Numbered from the stretch's first letter, positions 37,037 through 50,290 are shown. The stretch is 64,000 nt of DNA from Neckera pumila (GCA_963969595.1 OZ018413.1:16605711-16669710), one strand, 5' to 3'. Notes: a model not told the origin generated them from the letters alone. Made by a program: numbers and translations.

Positions 37037-38146
37037 ATGAACACTAGAGGTGGCGGGTTTTTTAGATGTCCGTACGATACGCACCCAAAGAAGGAATCAA
37101 GACAACCTAAATATACAAAATTCTCCCAACAGGAGCTTAGATCATGCAAGCCTTTGCTAACTCCAAAGTGCAATGTGGTTCTTTTTGTTTCACTAGGTGT
37201 GATTTGCATTTTGATTGGAATCTATACATTACTTGCTTCATTGTCAGTTGTTGAACTAGTCAATAGATATGATACCTTTTGTATCATGAAATATGCAACG
37301 CCACGGAATCCATTGACAACACAAGAGGAAAAGTCTGCATTCATGCAAGCCTATAACAAGCAAAAAAACTGCACAATTACTATGGATGTGGTGAAATTCA
37401 TGAAGCAACCCATCTATATTTATTATCAACTTGGAAACTATTTTCAAAACCATCGGAGATATGTCAAGAGCAAGAGCGAACAGCAACTCCGAGGTCTCTC
37501 GGCCTCAAGCTCTGAGCTCAAAGATTGCAAACCTGAAGATATGGTGAATGGAAAAATCATTATCCCATGTGGTTTAATTGCGTGGAGTCTCTTTAACGAC
37601 ACTTTTGAATTTTCCAGCAATGAGCAGGGTACCATCTTTGTCAATCAAACAACCATCGCATGGAAGAGCGACCGTGATGAGAGATTTAACAACACGGTGT
37701 TTCCATCAAATTTTGTCAATAACAATAGAACAACATTTACGAATGCTTCACAAATTGGAGGAGGTTGGTTAAATGAGAGTTTGCCATTAAATAAAAATGA
37801 GAATTTGATGGTATGGATGCGTACTGCTGCACTTCCAACATTTCGAAAGATCTATGGCAGAATTGAAACCGACCTACATCCGGGTACAAAATTGACCATT
37901 AATATAAATAACTTATACAACACATATGGCTTCAATGGGAGCAAGAAGCTTATTCTATCAACAACAAGTTGGATTGGTGGCAAAAATGACTTTTTGGGTT
38001 TGGCATACATTGTAGTAGGTTGTATTTTGATTCTCATGGGATTGGTGTTCTTGTATGTACATTGGAAGTATCCAAGGCCATTGGGAGACATGTCTTATCT
38101 CTCATGGATGCAAAAGAGTGCAGTTGCCTTCACCGTAACAAATTAA
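37037..38146 (+). CDS. ALIS: CDC50/LEM3 family, ALA-interacting subunit of P4-ATPase flippases
   Basis: CDC50/ALIS proteins are beta subunits of P4-type lipid flippases, needed for their exit from the ER and for phospholipid transport. The 369-aa product has the family plan: cytosolic N-terminus with KFSQQELRSCKPLLTP, TM1 (about 46-68), and a large Cys-containing, N-glycosylated lumenal domain. That domain includes RYDTFCI, PCGLIAWSLFNDTF, VWMRTAALPTFRKIYGRIE and LSTTSWIGGKNDFLG. TM2 (about 320-342) and a short tail with SYLSW follow. The length is usual. The ATG opens directly before the conserved region. The whole ORF is a single exon, while to my knowledge plant ALIS genes have introns, so it may descend from a retrocopy. 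No frameshift or stop is seen, and motif conservation suggests it is functional. No poly(A) remnant was recognised. Confidence 0.93.
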   Translation: MNTRGGGFFRCPYDTHPKKESRQPKYTKFSQQELRSCKPLLTPKCNVVLFVSLGVICILIGIYTLLASLSVVELVNRYDTFCIMKYATPRNPLTTQEEKSAFMQAYNKQKNCTITMDVVKFMKQPIYIYYQLGNYFQNHRRYVKSKSEQQLRGLSASSSELKDCKPEDMVNGKIIIPCGLIAWSLFNDTFEFSSNEQGTIFVNQTTIAWKSDRDERFNNTVFPSNFVNNNRTTFTNASQIGGGWLNESLPLNKNENLMVWMRTAALPTFRKIYGRIETDLHPGTKLTININNLYNTYGFNGSKKLILSTTSWIGGKNDFLGLAYIVVGCILILMGLVFLYVHWKYPRPLGDMSYLSWMQKSAVAFTVTN

Positions 38147-39540
38147 GAGAGGATTGCTATTATATGAGCCCATGAGCCTAGAAGACTATACACCTATGTT
38201 ATAGGTCTCTAAATATTATACATTTGGTGAAGACTCACATGCTTGGATTTCATTCTTGCACACTAGTATCATTGGAAAAGTCATTAAATTAAGACTTTAA
38301 AGATAGATTGTTGCTTGAGTTGAAATGCTTTGTAACATCAATGTATTGAGTGTATATTTGGAATACTAAGTTATATGTCTATATTTGATGTGGTTGAATG
38401 AGGTCAAAAACTATTTACATTCCATATTTTGATATGTAAATCACAACATAATAAAAAGAAAGAATAAAAATGTATAGATATAGGTAATAAAAGTTTAAAC
38501 AAACAAAAATAAAAAAACTAAGTCCAACCAAATAAAAGATCGACATTATTGTCAAATATTTTGAAAAATAGTATTTGATGGCTAGACTTGATGAATAGAC
38601 TTGAATAGCGGTTTGGTCATGGATTTGATAATCAAATTGAGCAATCCTGGATACCTATAATGTAATTGTAAATATCATAATATCTTTGGCAAAATACAAA
38701 AAATCCAATTATGCCAATTTTACTTCATATTGACATGCACTAATGGAAAGTCAATGTGTTATTGATTTTTTTTTCTCACTGCAAATGTAGACAAATATGA
38801 TAGAAAAAAACAAACCAAAGAAAGCAGATTTGAACTAGTGATTTGTACTTTCAATGAAAATAAACACAAATAGTAAGCAAAGGAGATACAAATAGTGAAA
38901 AAAAATCACAAAATCAACGATGATGTATTCATTCAAAATTCAAAATGGACTCATTGTCACTATCACCTGTGCACATAAAGACATGTAAACAGCATGCACT
39001 TTAGACCTAAATACTACAAAACTACTACAATATGAAAGATCATTGAAATAGAAATAGAAAATAGCAGCTCATCCAACATCTTGACCATATGATTGTTGAT
39101 AAAGACATCCAAGCAATGTTGAAACTGTCAATGCATTTCTATAAAAAAACAAGATGAAAGACTAGTTTTGCTTAAAGCAGGACGCTAAACCCATCTCACA
39201 AAGTTTGACATACACAATAAATGCATGGTAAAATTTTAAAAGAAAGTAAACCTACTTTGTATCTTGTTAATTCTATGCTCTTCACCTTTGTGGGCCATGT
39301 AGGGCAAATTTATCCCTAGGAAAAACGCATGAATTTTTTAATTTTTCATACATGATAAAATTTATCAATTTTGAATTCATATTTGCAATCAAAGGCTATA
39401 AATTTGCTAGTCTTCATAGAACGGGTGTAGCATTGTGTTGGCTTACCTATGTTCCATGTTAATGTAACAGGCTCTGAAATCACACAAGCTCTAAAATCAT
39501 CCACCCTTCTCAAATGTACACTGCTTGTACATGTTGCTTT
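38147..39540. other. AT-rich intergenic region
   Basis: No gene or clear repeat. The 3' untranslated region of the CDC50 gene should lie in the first few hundred bases. Confidence 0.45.
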
Positions 39541-39843
39541 CATTAGATGAGATTCGGGGGTCTTGGAGGGCTCTGAGTTCCCCTATTGTCTACTGCGTTC
39601 CCAAACTGCGGGGACGCAGCAGTAGCTGGCTGACGTGGTCAAGCGACTGCCACGTCATTTTTTGAAAAAAAAAAAAAAAAAAAAAAATTTGCTTAAAATG
39701 ATATTTTGGTAAAAATTAAAAAAAATTTATTTTTATTTTTGAAAAAAAAATTCTGACACACCTCTACCGGTGTTCACTGAATCCGGGCAGATTAGGGAAC
39801 AGGCCTGAAACGGCCCTCCAAGACCTCCAAATATCATCTAATG
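39541..39843. mobile_element. MITE, 303 bp, with central A-tract
   Basis: The left end CATTAGATGAGATTCGGGGG and inverted right end CATTAGATGATATTTGGAGG match over about 30 bp (also GTCTTGGAGGGC). The centre has a poly-A run of about 23 bases and AT-rich DNA, and the left part has GCTGACGTGG...CCACGTCA. Related to 46496-46912. Confidence 0.65.
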
Positions 39844-41614
39844 TTTCATAGCCTATAGCAATGTACAAATAGTGTACATTTTAGGGGGTGAACGATTTTA
39901 GAGCCCTATGCCACTTCAACTTCAAAATTTCATTACTAATTCTAGAAAACTCCAAAAAATATAAAACGACTTGGGTTAGATGCCAATTCTTCTTGTCTTT
40001 CAAGGAAAATTTACTGAGAATTATTTCAAGAAGCTTCGCCTCTCCAAAATTCACTTTTAGCTCTTAAATGGGCAATTTTTGGACCTGTAACCTTATAGCT
40101 TTTTTCCAAACAAACGCAACCGTGTGAGTGCAATTAGGCCAATCAAAGTTTAAAAATATTAAATTCCAAAAAACAAGTAGAATGATTTTTTCCAAAAATA
40201 TGAACCAAGGTGTGATGCTTGAGTGATTTTATTGGTGAGGTAACAGTATCTAATTTTGACCCCTGTCTAAAATCAACTCCTATAGATTCTTGCCTAAAGT
40301 GTACTTCCATTATACTATTCATAAGAATCTAGGGTTGATTCTAAAAACACCTATTTCAACACTTTAAAAGTTATACTTTATTCATACGGTGCCCAAAGAT
40401 GCATTCTAAGATAATCGGAAATTCTTTTTTAACTACTAATTAGACCCACAAAACTTTTTCAATATGATAATGAAAACCCTACTGATTTTAAAATGTGCAA
40501 AAATTCAGAAAAGGATTGAGACATTTAGGAATTAAAGGACATTTATATCCAGGTTTGGCCAAACTTCATTAGATTTCTATATTAGAACATACACTTCAAA
40601 AATTTGATATTTTTCATGTCTGCTAATATATGTCTAAAATTCATTCTCCTTTTTTTATAATTGGAAAAATCAAATTTAGTTTTTTATTATTTATTAAAGA
40701 ATTTTCTTTGCAGAAATCATAGTAATTTTACAAAAATTCTTGAAATAGTATGAGATTTTAAGGAGAAATGAAAATAATAGTGACAAACACCATGGAGTAA
40801 TTTATGTTCTCTTTGAGCTCTGACCAAGAGAAATTTGATTAAAATAAAAGGCTCAAAAGTGGTATATTTTGAGCTCTCAAGATGTTGTCTTTAGAGTGTC
40901 AACAAAAAATACAATTTTAACAATTTAAAAAAAAATTCCAATGGAATAAAAAGTAGATAATTGGAGCTATATTTTCTTCGTTAAGCTTTAAAATATTCAA
41001 AATGAAAAACTATGTGAAAATTCAAGTTTTGACTTTCAAAATGCTCGTGGGATTATAATGTCCTTTAAAGATTAATGCAGAAGTGATGAAAAATGTGGAA
41101 GACTACTGACACTCTTTTTTGACCAGCTGAAGCAAGCTTTGATTGTAGCCGTGGGATCTAATTCCACCACTACCCCTACAAACTACACAGAAAATAATAT
41201 GATTTGTTAACAAGAAAAAATAGAACTTATAGAAGTAATTGTCTAAAATACAAATTTAGCAACATATTGTATACATCATTATTCATCTAGTAAAGATGCC
41301 AATTCAAGAACTCGGCCTACACTGATACTAAGGTGAAAACACCCAAAACCGTCAAAACAAGCAATTAAGGGAGTGCCTCCAACAATATAGTTGGAGGCAC
41401 CTTTCTCTAAAAAAGAACATTTTAATAGTATTAGCAATTGGAAATCATGAATTTTCAAAAGATTAAATTTAGTTTTTTTGATAAGACATGTAATTACTAT
41501 ATAGTTTCAAAGTGGAACTTCCACCATCATCATTTGTCGTTTATATACATCAATGGAACCTAAATCTTTATAATGTATATTTCAAATATTTTAGACAATA
41601 TTGAAAATAATAAT
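39844..41614. other. AT-rich intergenic region
   Basis: No gene. It includes a short perfect hairpin at 41373-41400. Otherwise no bounded structure recognised. Confidence 0.45.
41373..41400. repeat. Short perfect hairpin
   Basis: GTGCCTCCAAC, a six-base loop (AATATA), then GTTGGAGGCAC: an 11-bp perfect stem in AT-rich DNA. No gene ends nearby, so a terminator role is unlikely. Confidence 0.7.
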
Positions 41615-42556
41615 TTAACCCCTAAAGGTTTTTTACTATGTTTTCACCAAAATCGCTCCAAAACTGCCATTTTTAATACAAATACCAAATTTTAGAACAA
41701 AAACATTTTTGAACACATGTAACTATAGGACCTTGTAGTACACTGGTTTAAGAAGATGTGAAAAAAATTCAGAATTTTCCACCATGTAGATTGCAAGCTA
41801 ATAGCATTTGAATTGACAAAGATCCTTTTTTAATCACTGCAAAAATCCGGGCAGCTGCTCTTTACAAGGTCACATTTGTATGAAAAAATGTCCAAAATGG
41901 TGGTTACTCTTTGGATTCATTCTTCAAGGCAAGTTGGCTACATCCTTAAAAAATTTCAGATCATTTGGAATTGTACAACATATAGGAAAAAAATAGTAAG
42001 TAGGAATTGGTAGAGTATGACTCAAAATACTAAATTGTCAAGAATTTAATTATGGAATTGAAAATTGCCAATCCCAGCAGTTGTAATGTTTCAATAAACA
42101 ATATACACCAAATGTTTTTTGTTTTATTAAAAAATATTGAAAATTGAGTTAGATAAAGGACTTCAAAGTTTATTTTAGAGTTGAGATTCCATAACTACCC
42201 TCAAACTAAGAATCCTCATAACTTTTGACACGTTAATCCAAATGGAATGATTCAAAGCTTCCCACATACATATAAATCTAAAGAACCGATTTCAAATTTT
42301 TATTTTTTTTAAAAGTGATTTTTAAAGAAGTTTTTTTTGCTGCCCGGGTTGCCCACCAAGCAATAAAAATGACATATTATGCAATAACTTTTTAATCATG
42401 TAGTCAAAAGTTATGAAAATTGTTGGGCCTTAAAGCTACTCCTTGGAAAAATGTCGTGTGAAAATTTCAAAGGAAAAAATTAAAAACTCCGCTTGTAGTG
42501 AGATGCCCAAAAATGCTATGTTATCAAAAAAGCATGTTCAAGGCTTTAGGGGTTAA
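41615..42556. mobile_element. Long TTAA-ended element, 942 bp, apparently complete
   Basis: TTAACCCCTAAAGG on the left and CTTTAGGGGTTAA on the right, TTAA at each outer edge. It contains no long ORF. Its interior matches 5350-6062 directly and 30086-31242 inverted. Ends of the type TTAA-CCC are characteristic of piggyBac (and TTAA sites of Sola3) transposons. The Helitron-like element begins 13 bases after its right end. Confidence 0.65.
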
Positions 42557-42569
42557 TACAAATAGTACA

Positions 42570-44941
42570 TCAATACCTTAAATGAGTTTGTTTGTTTGTT
42601 TGTTTGTTTGTTTGTTTGTTTGTTTGTTTGTTTGTTTGTTTGTTTGTTTGTTTGTTTGTTTGTTTGTTTGTTTGTTTGTTTGTTTGTTTGTTTGTTTGTT
42701 TGTTTGTTTGTTTGTTTGTTTGTTTGTTTGTTTGTTTGTTTGTTTGTTTGTTTGTTTGTTTGTTTGTTTGTTTGTTTGTTTGTTTGTTTGTTTGTTTGTT
42801 TGTTTGTTTGTTTGTTTGTTTGTTTGTTTGTTTGTTTGTTTGTTTGTTTGTTTGTTTGTTTGTTTGTTTGTTTGTTTGTTTGTTTGTTTGTTTGTTTGTT
42901 TGTTTTGTTTTGTTTTGTTTTGTTTTGTTTGTTTGTTTGTTTGTTTGTTTGTTTGTTTGTTTGTTTGTTTGTTTGTTTGTTTGTTTGTTTGTTTGTTTGT
43001 TTGTTTGTTTGTTTGTTTGTTTGTTTGTTTGTTTGTTTGTTTGTTTGTTTGTTTGTTTGTTTGTTTGTTTGTTTGTTTGTTTGTTTGTTTGTTTGTTTGT
43101 TTGTTTGTTTGTTTGTTTGTTTGTTTGTTTGTTTGTTTGTTTGTTTGTTTGTTTGTTTGTTTGTTTGTTTGTTTGTTTGTTTGTTTGTTTGTTTGTTTGT
43201 TTGTTTGTTTGTTTGTTTGTTTGTTTGTTTGTTTGTTTGTTTGTTTGTTTGTTTGTTTGTTTGTTTGTTTGTTTGTTTGTTTGTTTGTTTGTTTGTTTGT
43301 TTGTTTGTTTGTTTGTTTGTTTGTTTGTTTGTTTGTTTGTTTGTTTGTTTGTTTGTTTGTTTGTTTGTTTGTTTGTTTGTTTGTTTGTTTGTTTGTTTGT
43401 TTGTTTGTTTGTTTGTTTGTTTGTTTGTTTGTTTGTTTGTTTGTTTGTTTGTTTGTTTGTTTGTTTGTTTGTTTGTTTGTTTGTTTGTTTGTTTGTTTGT
43501 TTGTTTGTTTGTTTGTTTGTTTGTTTGTTTGTTTGTTTGTTTGTTTGTTTGTTTGTTTGTTTGTTTGTTTGTTTGTTTGTTTGTTTGTTTGTTTGTTTGT
43601 TTGTTTGTTTGTTTGTTTGTTTGTTTGTTTGTTTGTTTGTTTGTTTGTTTGTTTGTTTGTTTGTTTGTTTGTTTGTTTGTTTGTTTGTTTGTTTGTTTGT
43701 TTGTTTGTTTGTTTGTTTGTTTGTTTGTTTGTTTGTTTGTTTGTTTGTTTGTTTGTTTGTTTGTTTTGTTTGTTTGTTTGTTTGTTTGTTTGTTTGTTTG
43801 TTTGTTTGTTTGTTTGTTTGTTTGTTTGTTTGTTTGTTTGTTTGTTTGTTTGTTTGTTTGTTTGTTTGTTTGTTTGTTTGTTTGTTTGTTTGTTTGTTTG
43901 TTTGTTTGTTTGTTTGTTTGTTTGTTTGTTTGTTTGTTTGTTTGTTTGTTTGTTTGTTTGTTTGTTTGTTTGTTTGTTTGTTTGTTTGTTTGTTTGTTTG
44001 TTTGTTTGTTTGTTTGTTTGTTTGTTTGTTTGTTTGTTTGTTTGTTTGTTTGTTTGTTTGTTTGTTTGTTTGTTTGTTTGTTTGTTTGTTTGTTTGTTTG
44101 TTTGTTTGTTTGTTTGTTTGTTTGTTTGTTTGTTTGTTTGTTTGTTTGTTTGTTTGTTTGTTTGTTTGTTTGTTTGTTTGTTTGTTTGTTTGTTTGTTTG
44201 TTTGTTTGTTTGTTTGTTTGTTTGTTTGTTTGTTTGTTTGTTTGTTTGTTTGTTTGTTTGTTTGTTTGTTTGTTTGTTTGTTTGTTTGTTTGTTTGTTTG
44301 TTTGTTTGTTTGTTTGTTTGTTTGTTTGTTTGTTTGTTTGTTTGTTTGTTTGTTTGTTTGTTTGTTTGTTTGTTTGTTTGTTTGTTTGTTTGTTTGTTTG
44401 TTTGTTTGTTTGTTTGTTTGTTTGTTTGTTTGTTTGTTTGTTTGTTTGTTTGTTTGTTTGTTTGTTTGTTTGTTTGTTTGTTTGTTTGTTTGTTTGTTTG
44501 TTTGTTTGTTTGTTTTGTTTTGTTTTGTTTTGTTTTGTTTTGTTTGTTTGTTTGTTTGTTTGTTTGTTTGTTTGTTTGTTTGTTTGTTTGTTTTGTTTGT
44601 TTTGTTTTGTTTTGTTTTGTTTTGTTTTGTTTTGTTTGTAGCGTGGACAACTTCCTGACCGTGCATCCCCCGGCCGCGTGCTTGGTACCGTCGGAAAGCT
44701 CTCGCCGAGGAGGGGTGCACCGGCTTGGTTTCATGGCGTTTGGAGCGGTGGTGCAAAAGTTATTGAATTTCAAAGTATTTATTGATTAAAAAATTAAAAA
44801 ATTACTTTTACTTTGATTTTGGTGGCATTCTTGGTACTAGGAGTGGAACCGGGAGTAGAACTGGGAGTAGAATCGGAAGTAGAACCAAGAGTGGAACCGG
44901 GAGTAGATGAAAATTGGGCCAACGGCACAGGGTCACACTAG
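42570..44941 (+). mobile_element. Helitron-like element, 2372 bp, with expanded TTTG array
   Basis: The 5' end TCAATACCTTAAATGAG and the 3' end GGTCACACTAG match the 407-bp copy at 30501-30907 and are again flanked by A and T with no target duplication. Right of the TTTG array is the family's GC-richer module (GTGCTTGGTACCGTCGGAAA, GGCGTTTGGAG, GTGCAAAAGTTATTGAATTT). At 44830-44910 about six 12-bp units GGGAGTAGAACC follow. No helicase or Rep sequence, so non-autonomous. Confidence 0.6.
42587..44639. repeat. (TTTG)n microsatellite, about 2.05 kb
   Basis: About 500 TTTG units with almost no decay. The only interruptions are TTTTG pentamers: a block at 42901-42928, a single one near 43764, and blocks at 44512-44543 and 44590-44637. 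Open frames on both strands here (CLFV and TNKQ repeats) come from the repeat and are not genes. The true length may be greater than assembled. Confidence 0.97.
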
Positions 44942-45500
44942 TAACCATGGTAATTGGTCCATGATAATAGGTCCTATAAATTGGGATAAATAAATATCAT
45001 TGTCCAAAATTATCAAAAAAAAAAAATTATAAATATTATTCAATTTTTTAGATTCACTAATCATAGAATCCCCGCTCAGCATCACAAGCTCATGCTGGCA
45101 TGCTCACAAATTAGCACCGTTGCTCCCTAGGCGACTAAAATTGTCAAAAAGTTTGGTCATAAAATAGAAATCTAAAGAATCAACAATTCACCAATCACAA
45201 TTAAATTTAGGGATCATGGTTGAATTGCACTTTTGGGGACACTTTCAATAGAAGTATACTTGTCATGAATGGAAGTCTATTGTTGTGTAATTATTCTACA
45301 ACTTATAAAAATATAATGTGTAAACATTTGGCAATCAATAATTGGCCTCATAATATTTGTATAATTAGTATACTTATATAAGCCCATATAGAATGGCCAA
45401 TTGGTTTTAAAAAATAGTCACTACCAAAACATGGGGGTTTGAAGTTTGAACCCATACAGGATCAAGAAGCTTATATATACACATATAAAAAAAGATTGCA
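44942..45500. other. AT-rich intergenic region
   Basis: No gene or bounded repeat recognised between the Helitron-like element and the next TTAA-ended element. Confidence 0.45.
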
Positions 45501-46437
45501 TTAACCCCTAAAGGCCCAAGGCCTTTTTTCTGCCAAAAAACACCCAAAACTGCCATTTTCTTAGCAAAGAGTGAAAAAAAAGGAAATTTTTTTTTTGCAC
45601 ATCTAACCATAGTATCTTACACCTAACTAGTATGAGAATGTGTGGAAAAAATTTCAGAATTTTTGACCGCACAGATTGCAAAATATCTACGTTTAAGTGA
45701 AAAAACAAATTTTTCAGCACATTGCTACATTGTGGGATTGGATTTTTTGACTTTGAACATTTGTAACTTAAAATTTTTACACTACAGAGTTTTGAGCTTT
45801 AAATGTTTATAGTAGAGAATTGAGTTGAAAATCTACCCAAAAAAAAAGTTAAAAAAAAAGTTAATTTTCATTATGAAAAAATTGTTAAGTAGAAATAGGT
45901 ACGAGATAGAAGGAAAATCTAAAATATTCATATATTTTAGATAGAATTAAAATGCATTAATCCCAGTGGTCAGATTGTTCTAGCAAGTAAACTTAATCAT
46001 GCAAAAAAAAATCTGAAAAATTTGAAAAATTGCATTCAGAAATGAATCCTACAAGTTATTTTTTTCCAAAAGATGCTCTAACTGCCCAAAAAACAAGAAT
46101 GTCCATAACTTTCTCATAACAAATCCAAATGAAATGAAATCAAAGCTTTCTAGATAGACAAAAATATAATCTATGAGAAAAAAATACCAAAAATAAAAAA
46201 TAAAAAATAAAAATGGTATAAAATTTTTTTGCTTCCCGCCGTCCCTTGTTTTGAGCTTATTTGGTCATAACTTTTGTTCCCGGGCACTGATTGTGAAAAA
46301 AATTATATTCCCATGAAGCTAATCAGTTTTTCTACCTCCCAAAAAGTTTCAAAAAATCAGGAGAAAATTTCAGCCCATAGATTCCTACCCAAAAATGCAT
46401 TTGTCCCCTGAAGGAACAATGGGCTTTTAGGGGCTAA
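45501..46437. mobile_element. Long TTAA-ended element, 937 bp
   Basis: The left end TTAACCCCTAAAGGCCCAAG is intact. The right end TTTTAGGGGCTAA is one base off in the TTAA. Its length is within a few bases of the copies at 41615 and 51284. The interior shares blocks such as AAAACTGCCATTTT near the left end with 41615-42556. Confidence 0.65.
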
Positions 46438-46495
46438 AAAATGAAATTACAGTTGGATTATTTTTAAATAAGATGCAAGTCCATTTGTGATTATC

Positions 46496-46912
<417 letters not shown>

Positions 46913-48488
46913 GTCAATTAGGGCTACCTTGGAAAAAAAAATACAAAAGAAAAGAAAAAGGTCCAACTGAGTAAAATGTAGACCATTGCCTTCCAAAATT
47001 TTTGTCTAGATATTTTTGTACATCGAATGTCTTCTTGCAATCTTATATTTCATGTAAAAATTTTGTTTTTCAGGATTCTATATACTAAATAATTAAAACC
47101 TTTTGTGCAAACATGGATATTATTACTTAAATGGGCATTTTGAACAAGTTTTGTAATGGATTTTTTTGGAATCAAGGACATATAAAATGGCTCACAGAAA
47201 TCTTAAAGTTTACATTAGCTATTTCTTTTTTGAAATTCGAAAAAAATACATTGCTAAAAATTTTGGGATTTAAAAACCTCTTCCAAAACTATTTCAAATA
47301 ACTTTTAGCTTGAGTTTAAAAAGGAAAATAAATGAAGTATGAATAGAAAAAAAAGGAAAATGAGTTGATTTTCTTTACACCTGGACCTTATATTTTTAGA
47401 ATATTTTTTGATTCAAATGTTTAAAAAATCAAAATATAGATACAGAGTGTCAAAAATGTTGTTTAAAAATATTTTACGTTTTATTTATATAAGGTAATTA
47501 ATTTAAAAGAAAAATTGGCTTGAAGAAATTTTTTATTTTCCTTCAACTATAGATAAGTGAATTTTTGGCATTGAACTATGAAAGTAATTACTATATTTAT
47601 ACATTTTAGAAAGTGTAACAACTATAAATGTACAAGGTCAATTCCTTGATATAAAAGTTTATAAATTTTTTGGAACCAATGGAAATCAATACCTAAATGT
47701 AGATTCAAAAATTGAATGAGTGTTGATACAATCCATAATTCACAACAAAGAATCAAAATGTCAAAACTGTAGAATTTTTTGGTTTGTGAATACATTTTTA
47801 GAGTCCTTGAAGCATGAAAATTCCATGTAGAAATAAACAAAAAAATATAATTTTTTGGAATGCCAAAATTAGATATCTATATTGAAAGGCTTATTTTGAA
47901 AAGATGCAATTTGATTACATGGTGCCAAACAAGAGTATTGATTACTATAACAATGCTTTAAAAAGTCTTATAAAATCATTTGTAACATGAAATCATTATT
48001 TAAGAGATTTAGGTGGAGGAGGTGATGCAAGAGATTAGTATTTGAAGTCAAATCCTGTTATAGTTATGTAGGTGATGGGGGAAACCCATTCATTTGCCTA
48101 CTTTCTATGTACCTCTCGGCCTGTCATTGTAAAGGTTGCCTTTGTATTTGTAGTTGAATAGGGCTACCTTTTTCCAATGGTCAATTACTACTCCCACATG
48201 CTTAGTACAATGTGGGCCATAGTGGTACATGTTTAAGAGGAGATGACATTTGCAATAAATATGTCTTGCAAGATAATGTAATTTTAGATTATAATAAAAA
48301 TATAAGACAAAAACATTAGGCATGGTAGGAAGGCATATAAAAAGGATACCAAGGCAAGAATTACATGAATTATATTGATAATTGTCTCTTTCAATATATT
48401 TATTAATAGAAAGAACTTTAGAATTTCCACCTCATGGTTGAATGCTTGATGCTAGTATAGACTTAATATTTGTTTTCCTTTTAGATAA
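46913..48488. other. AT-rich intergenic region
   Basis: No gene or bounded repeat recognised. Confidence 0.45.
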
Positions 48489-49551
48489 CTAACCTCTAAA
48501 ATCCCAAGGCTCATTTTCACCAAATGGACACACCCAAAACAACCATTTCTATTACAAAGTGAAAAAAAATTTAAAAATTATTTTTTATGCATATCTAACT
48601 ATAAGATCTTGCATTAGACTAGAGTAAGAATGTGTGAAAGGAATTTCAAAGACTTAGACCATGTTGATTGCAAGATATTTGCGTTTAGCATAGAGAGTAT
48701 AATTTTTTTTAACGACGTTTGATTGGATTTTTATAAGACTTTGAATCTTTTTAATTTAAAAGCTTTCTCACTACTAAAATTGAATCAAGAAAAATTCATA
48801 TTGAAGAATTGAATTTAAAGTATACTATAAGAAAACAGCGTCTGAATTGACACGTCCAAATTGAGTTCACAGAAAAATGTCCAAATTGACAAAAAATTTG
48901 ACAAAAGAAATGTCTGAATTGATAGAAAATGACAACATTCCCTTGTAGTCTAGGATTTTTTCTAAAGCAAACAAACCTTGATTTTAATTATATAAAAAGT
49001 TGTTTAGTAAAAGTAAGAACAAGATTAAAGGCAAAAAAATTCGTTAATAGCTCTAAGAATGGTACTGAAATACATAAGTTCTAAGGCTAGGATTATATTA
49101 GAAAGCATACTAAACCTTTTGGACATTTTTTTTGGGAACCTTGAAAATGGAGTTGAAAAACAAATCCATTATATTATTTTTTCAAGAAAATGCTAGAATT
49201 GCCACAAAACAAGAAGCTCCATAACTTTCACATCACTAATCCAAATTGAATACATCAAATTGTCCATGTAGAAAAAAAAAATATAATATGTAAGAAACAA
49301 TTTTTATTTTTTTTATTTTTTCAAGTTTTTGTAAAATTTTTGTTGCCCAGTTGTTCTTTTTGTATTTAGGATGGCATGACTTTTGCTCCAAGGCACCAAT
49401 TGAAAGAAAAATTATATTCGTAAAAGGATAATGTTTTTTTTTCTATCTCAAGAAAAAGTTTCAAGATATCACAACAGACATTGAGACCATTGGAGCCAAA
49501 TACCTAAAATCCATTATTTCCATCGTAGAGACAATGGATTTTATTGGTTAG
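48489..49551. mobile_element. Decayed long TTAA-type element
   Basis: It begins CTAACCTCTAAAATCCCAAG and ends near ATTTTATTGGTTAG; both are mutated forms of the family termini. The interior follows 45501-46437 in order (for example the AAAACAACCATTT block near the left end and GCACCAATTG...TTATATTC near the right). It is about 120 bp longer than intact copies. Confidence 0.5.
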
Positions 49552-49594
49552 TCCCCAAATGTCCAAGGCCTTCTTTGAGCCTCTTGGAGTTTAC

Positions 49595-50290
49595 TTAACC
49601 CATAAAGTCCAATTGTCTCTTTGGGAAACAAAATGGATTTTGGGTAGGCTCCTATGGTCTCAATTTTCATCGTGATTTTTTTGAATTTCCTTTTTATTAC
49701 AGCAAAGCTCATCAGTTTTTGGGGAATATAAATATTTTTTCAATCAATGCTTGAAAAACAAAAATTTTGCTACCCTAAGCCCAAAAATATTTTGATCAGA
49801 CATCACCAAAAAGATCACAAAAAGTCAAAATAAAATTTTTCAAATTTGTTTTTTTTTAGAAAATATTTTTATCTACAAAAGATTTGATTCATTCTATTTA
49901 GATTAGTAATAAGAAAGTTATAGACAATCTTGTTTTTGGGGCAATCTAATCATCTTTTTGAAAAAATAACTTATATGATTCATTTTTCAATGCAATTTTC
50001 AAAACTATTCAAAAAATAATTGTTTAATAGGGTTAAGTTTGTCCACAAGAAAATTCTCAATGTCATAATTATTGTGTTTCAATTCCATCTTAGAGCTATG
50101 AATGATGTAGTTTTTTGTTCAATTTTGGAGCTATTTCTATTTCTAAAAATTTAAATTTTAAATTTTTATTTTGTTTTGAATGTTTTTTTCTAGACTTTCA
50201 ACTCAATTCTTCAGCATACCGTAGTTTTTTTGCAACATGTGTAGAGCAAAAAATTTTAAGCTAACGCGATTCAAAGCTTTAAAATCTAGA
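49595..50290. mobile_element. Partial TTAA-type element inserted in an older repeat
   Basis: It starts TTAACCCATAAAGTCC and runs in the opposite orientation to 45501-46437 (GGTAGGCTCCTATGGTCTCA is shared with 51284-52225). No right terminus is found. The flanks (49560-49594 and 50291-50520) resemble consecutive parts of 19790-20150, which suggests insertion into that repeat. Confidence 0.45.

Noticed and set aside
41373..41400. Hairpin as a transcription terminator
   Set aside because: Plant pol II genes do not end at such hairpins and no gene ends nearby; kept only as a structural repeat.
42570..44789. Very long ORFs on both strands (repeats of CLFV and TNKQ)
   Set aside because: Translations of the (TTTG)n microsatellite, open in all frames because the unit has no stop codon. 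Not genes.
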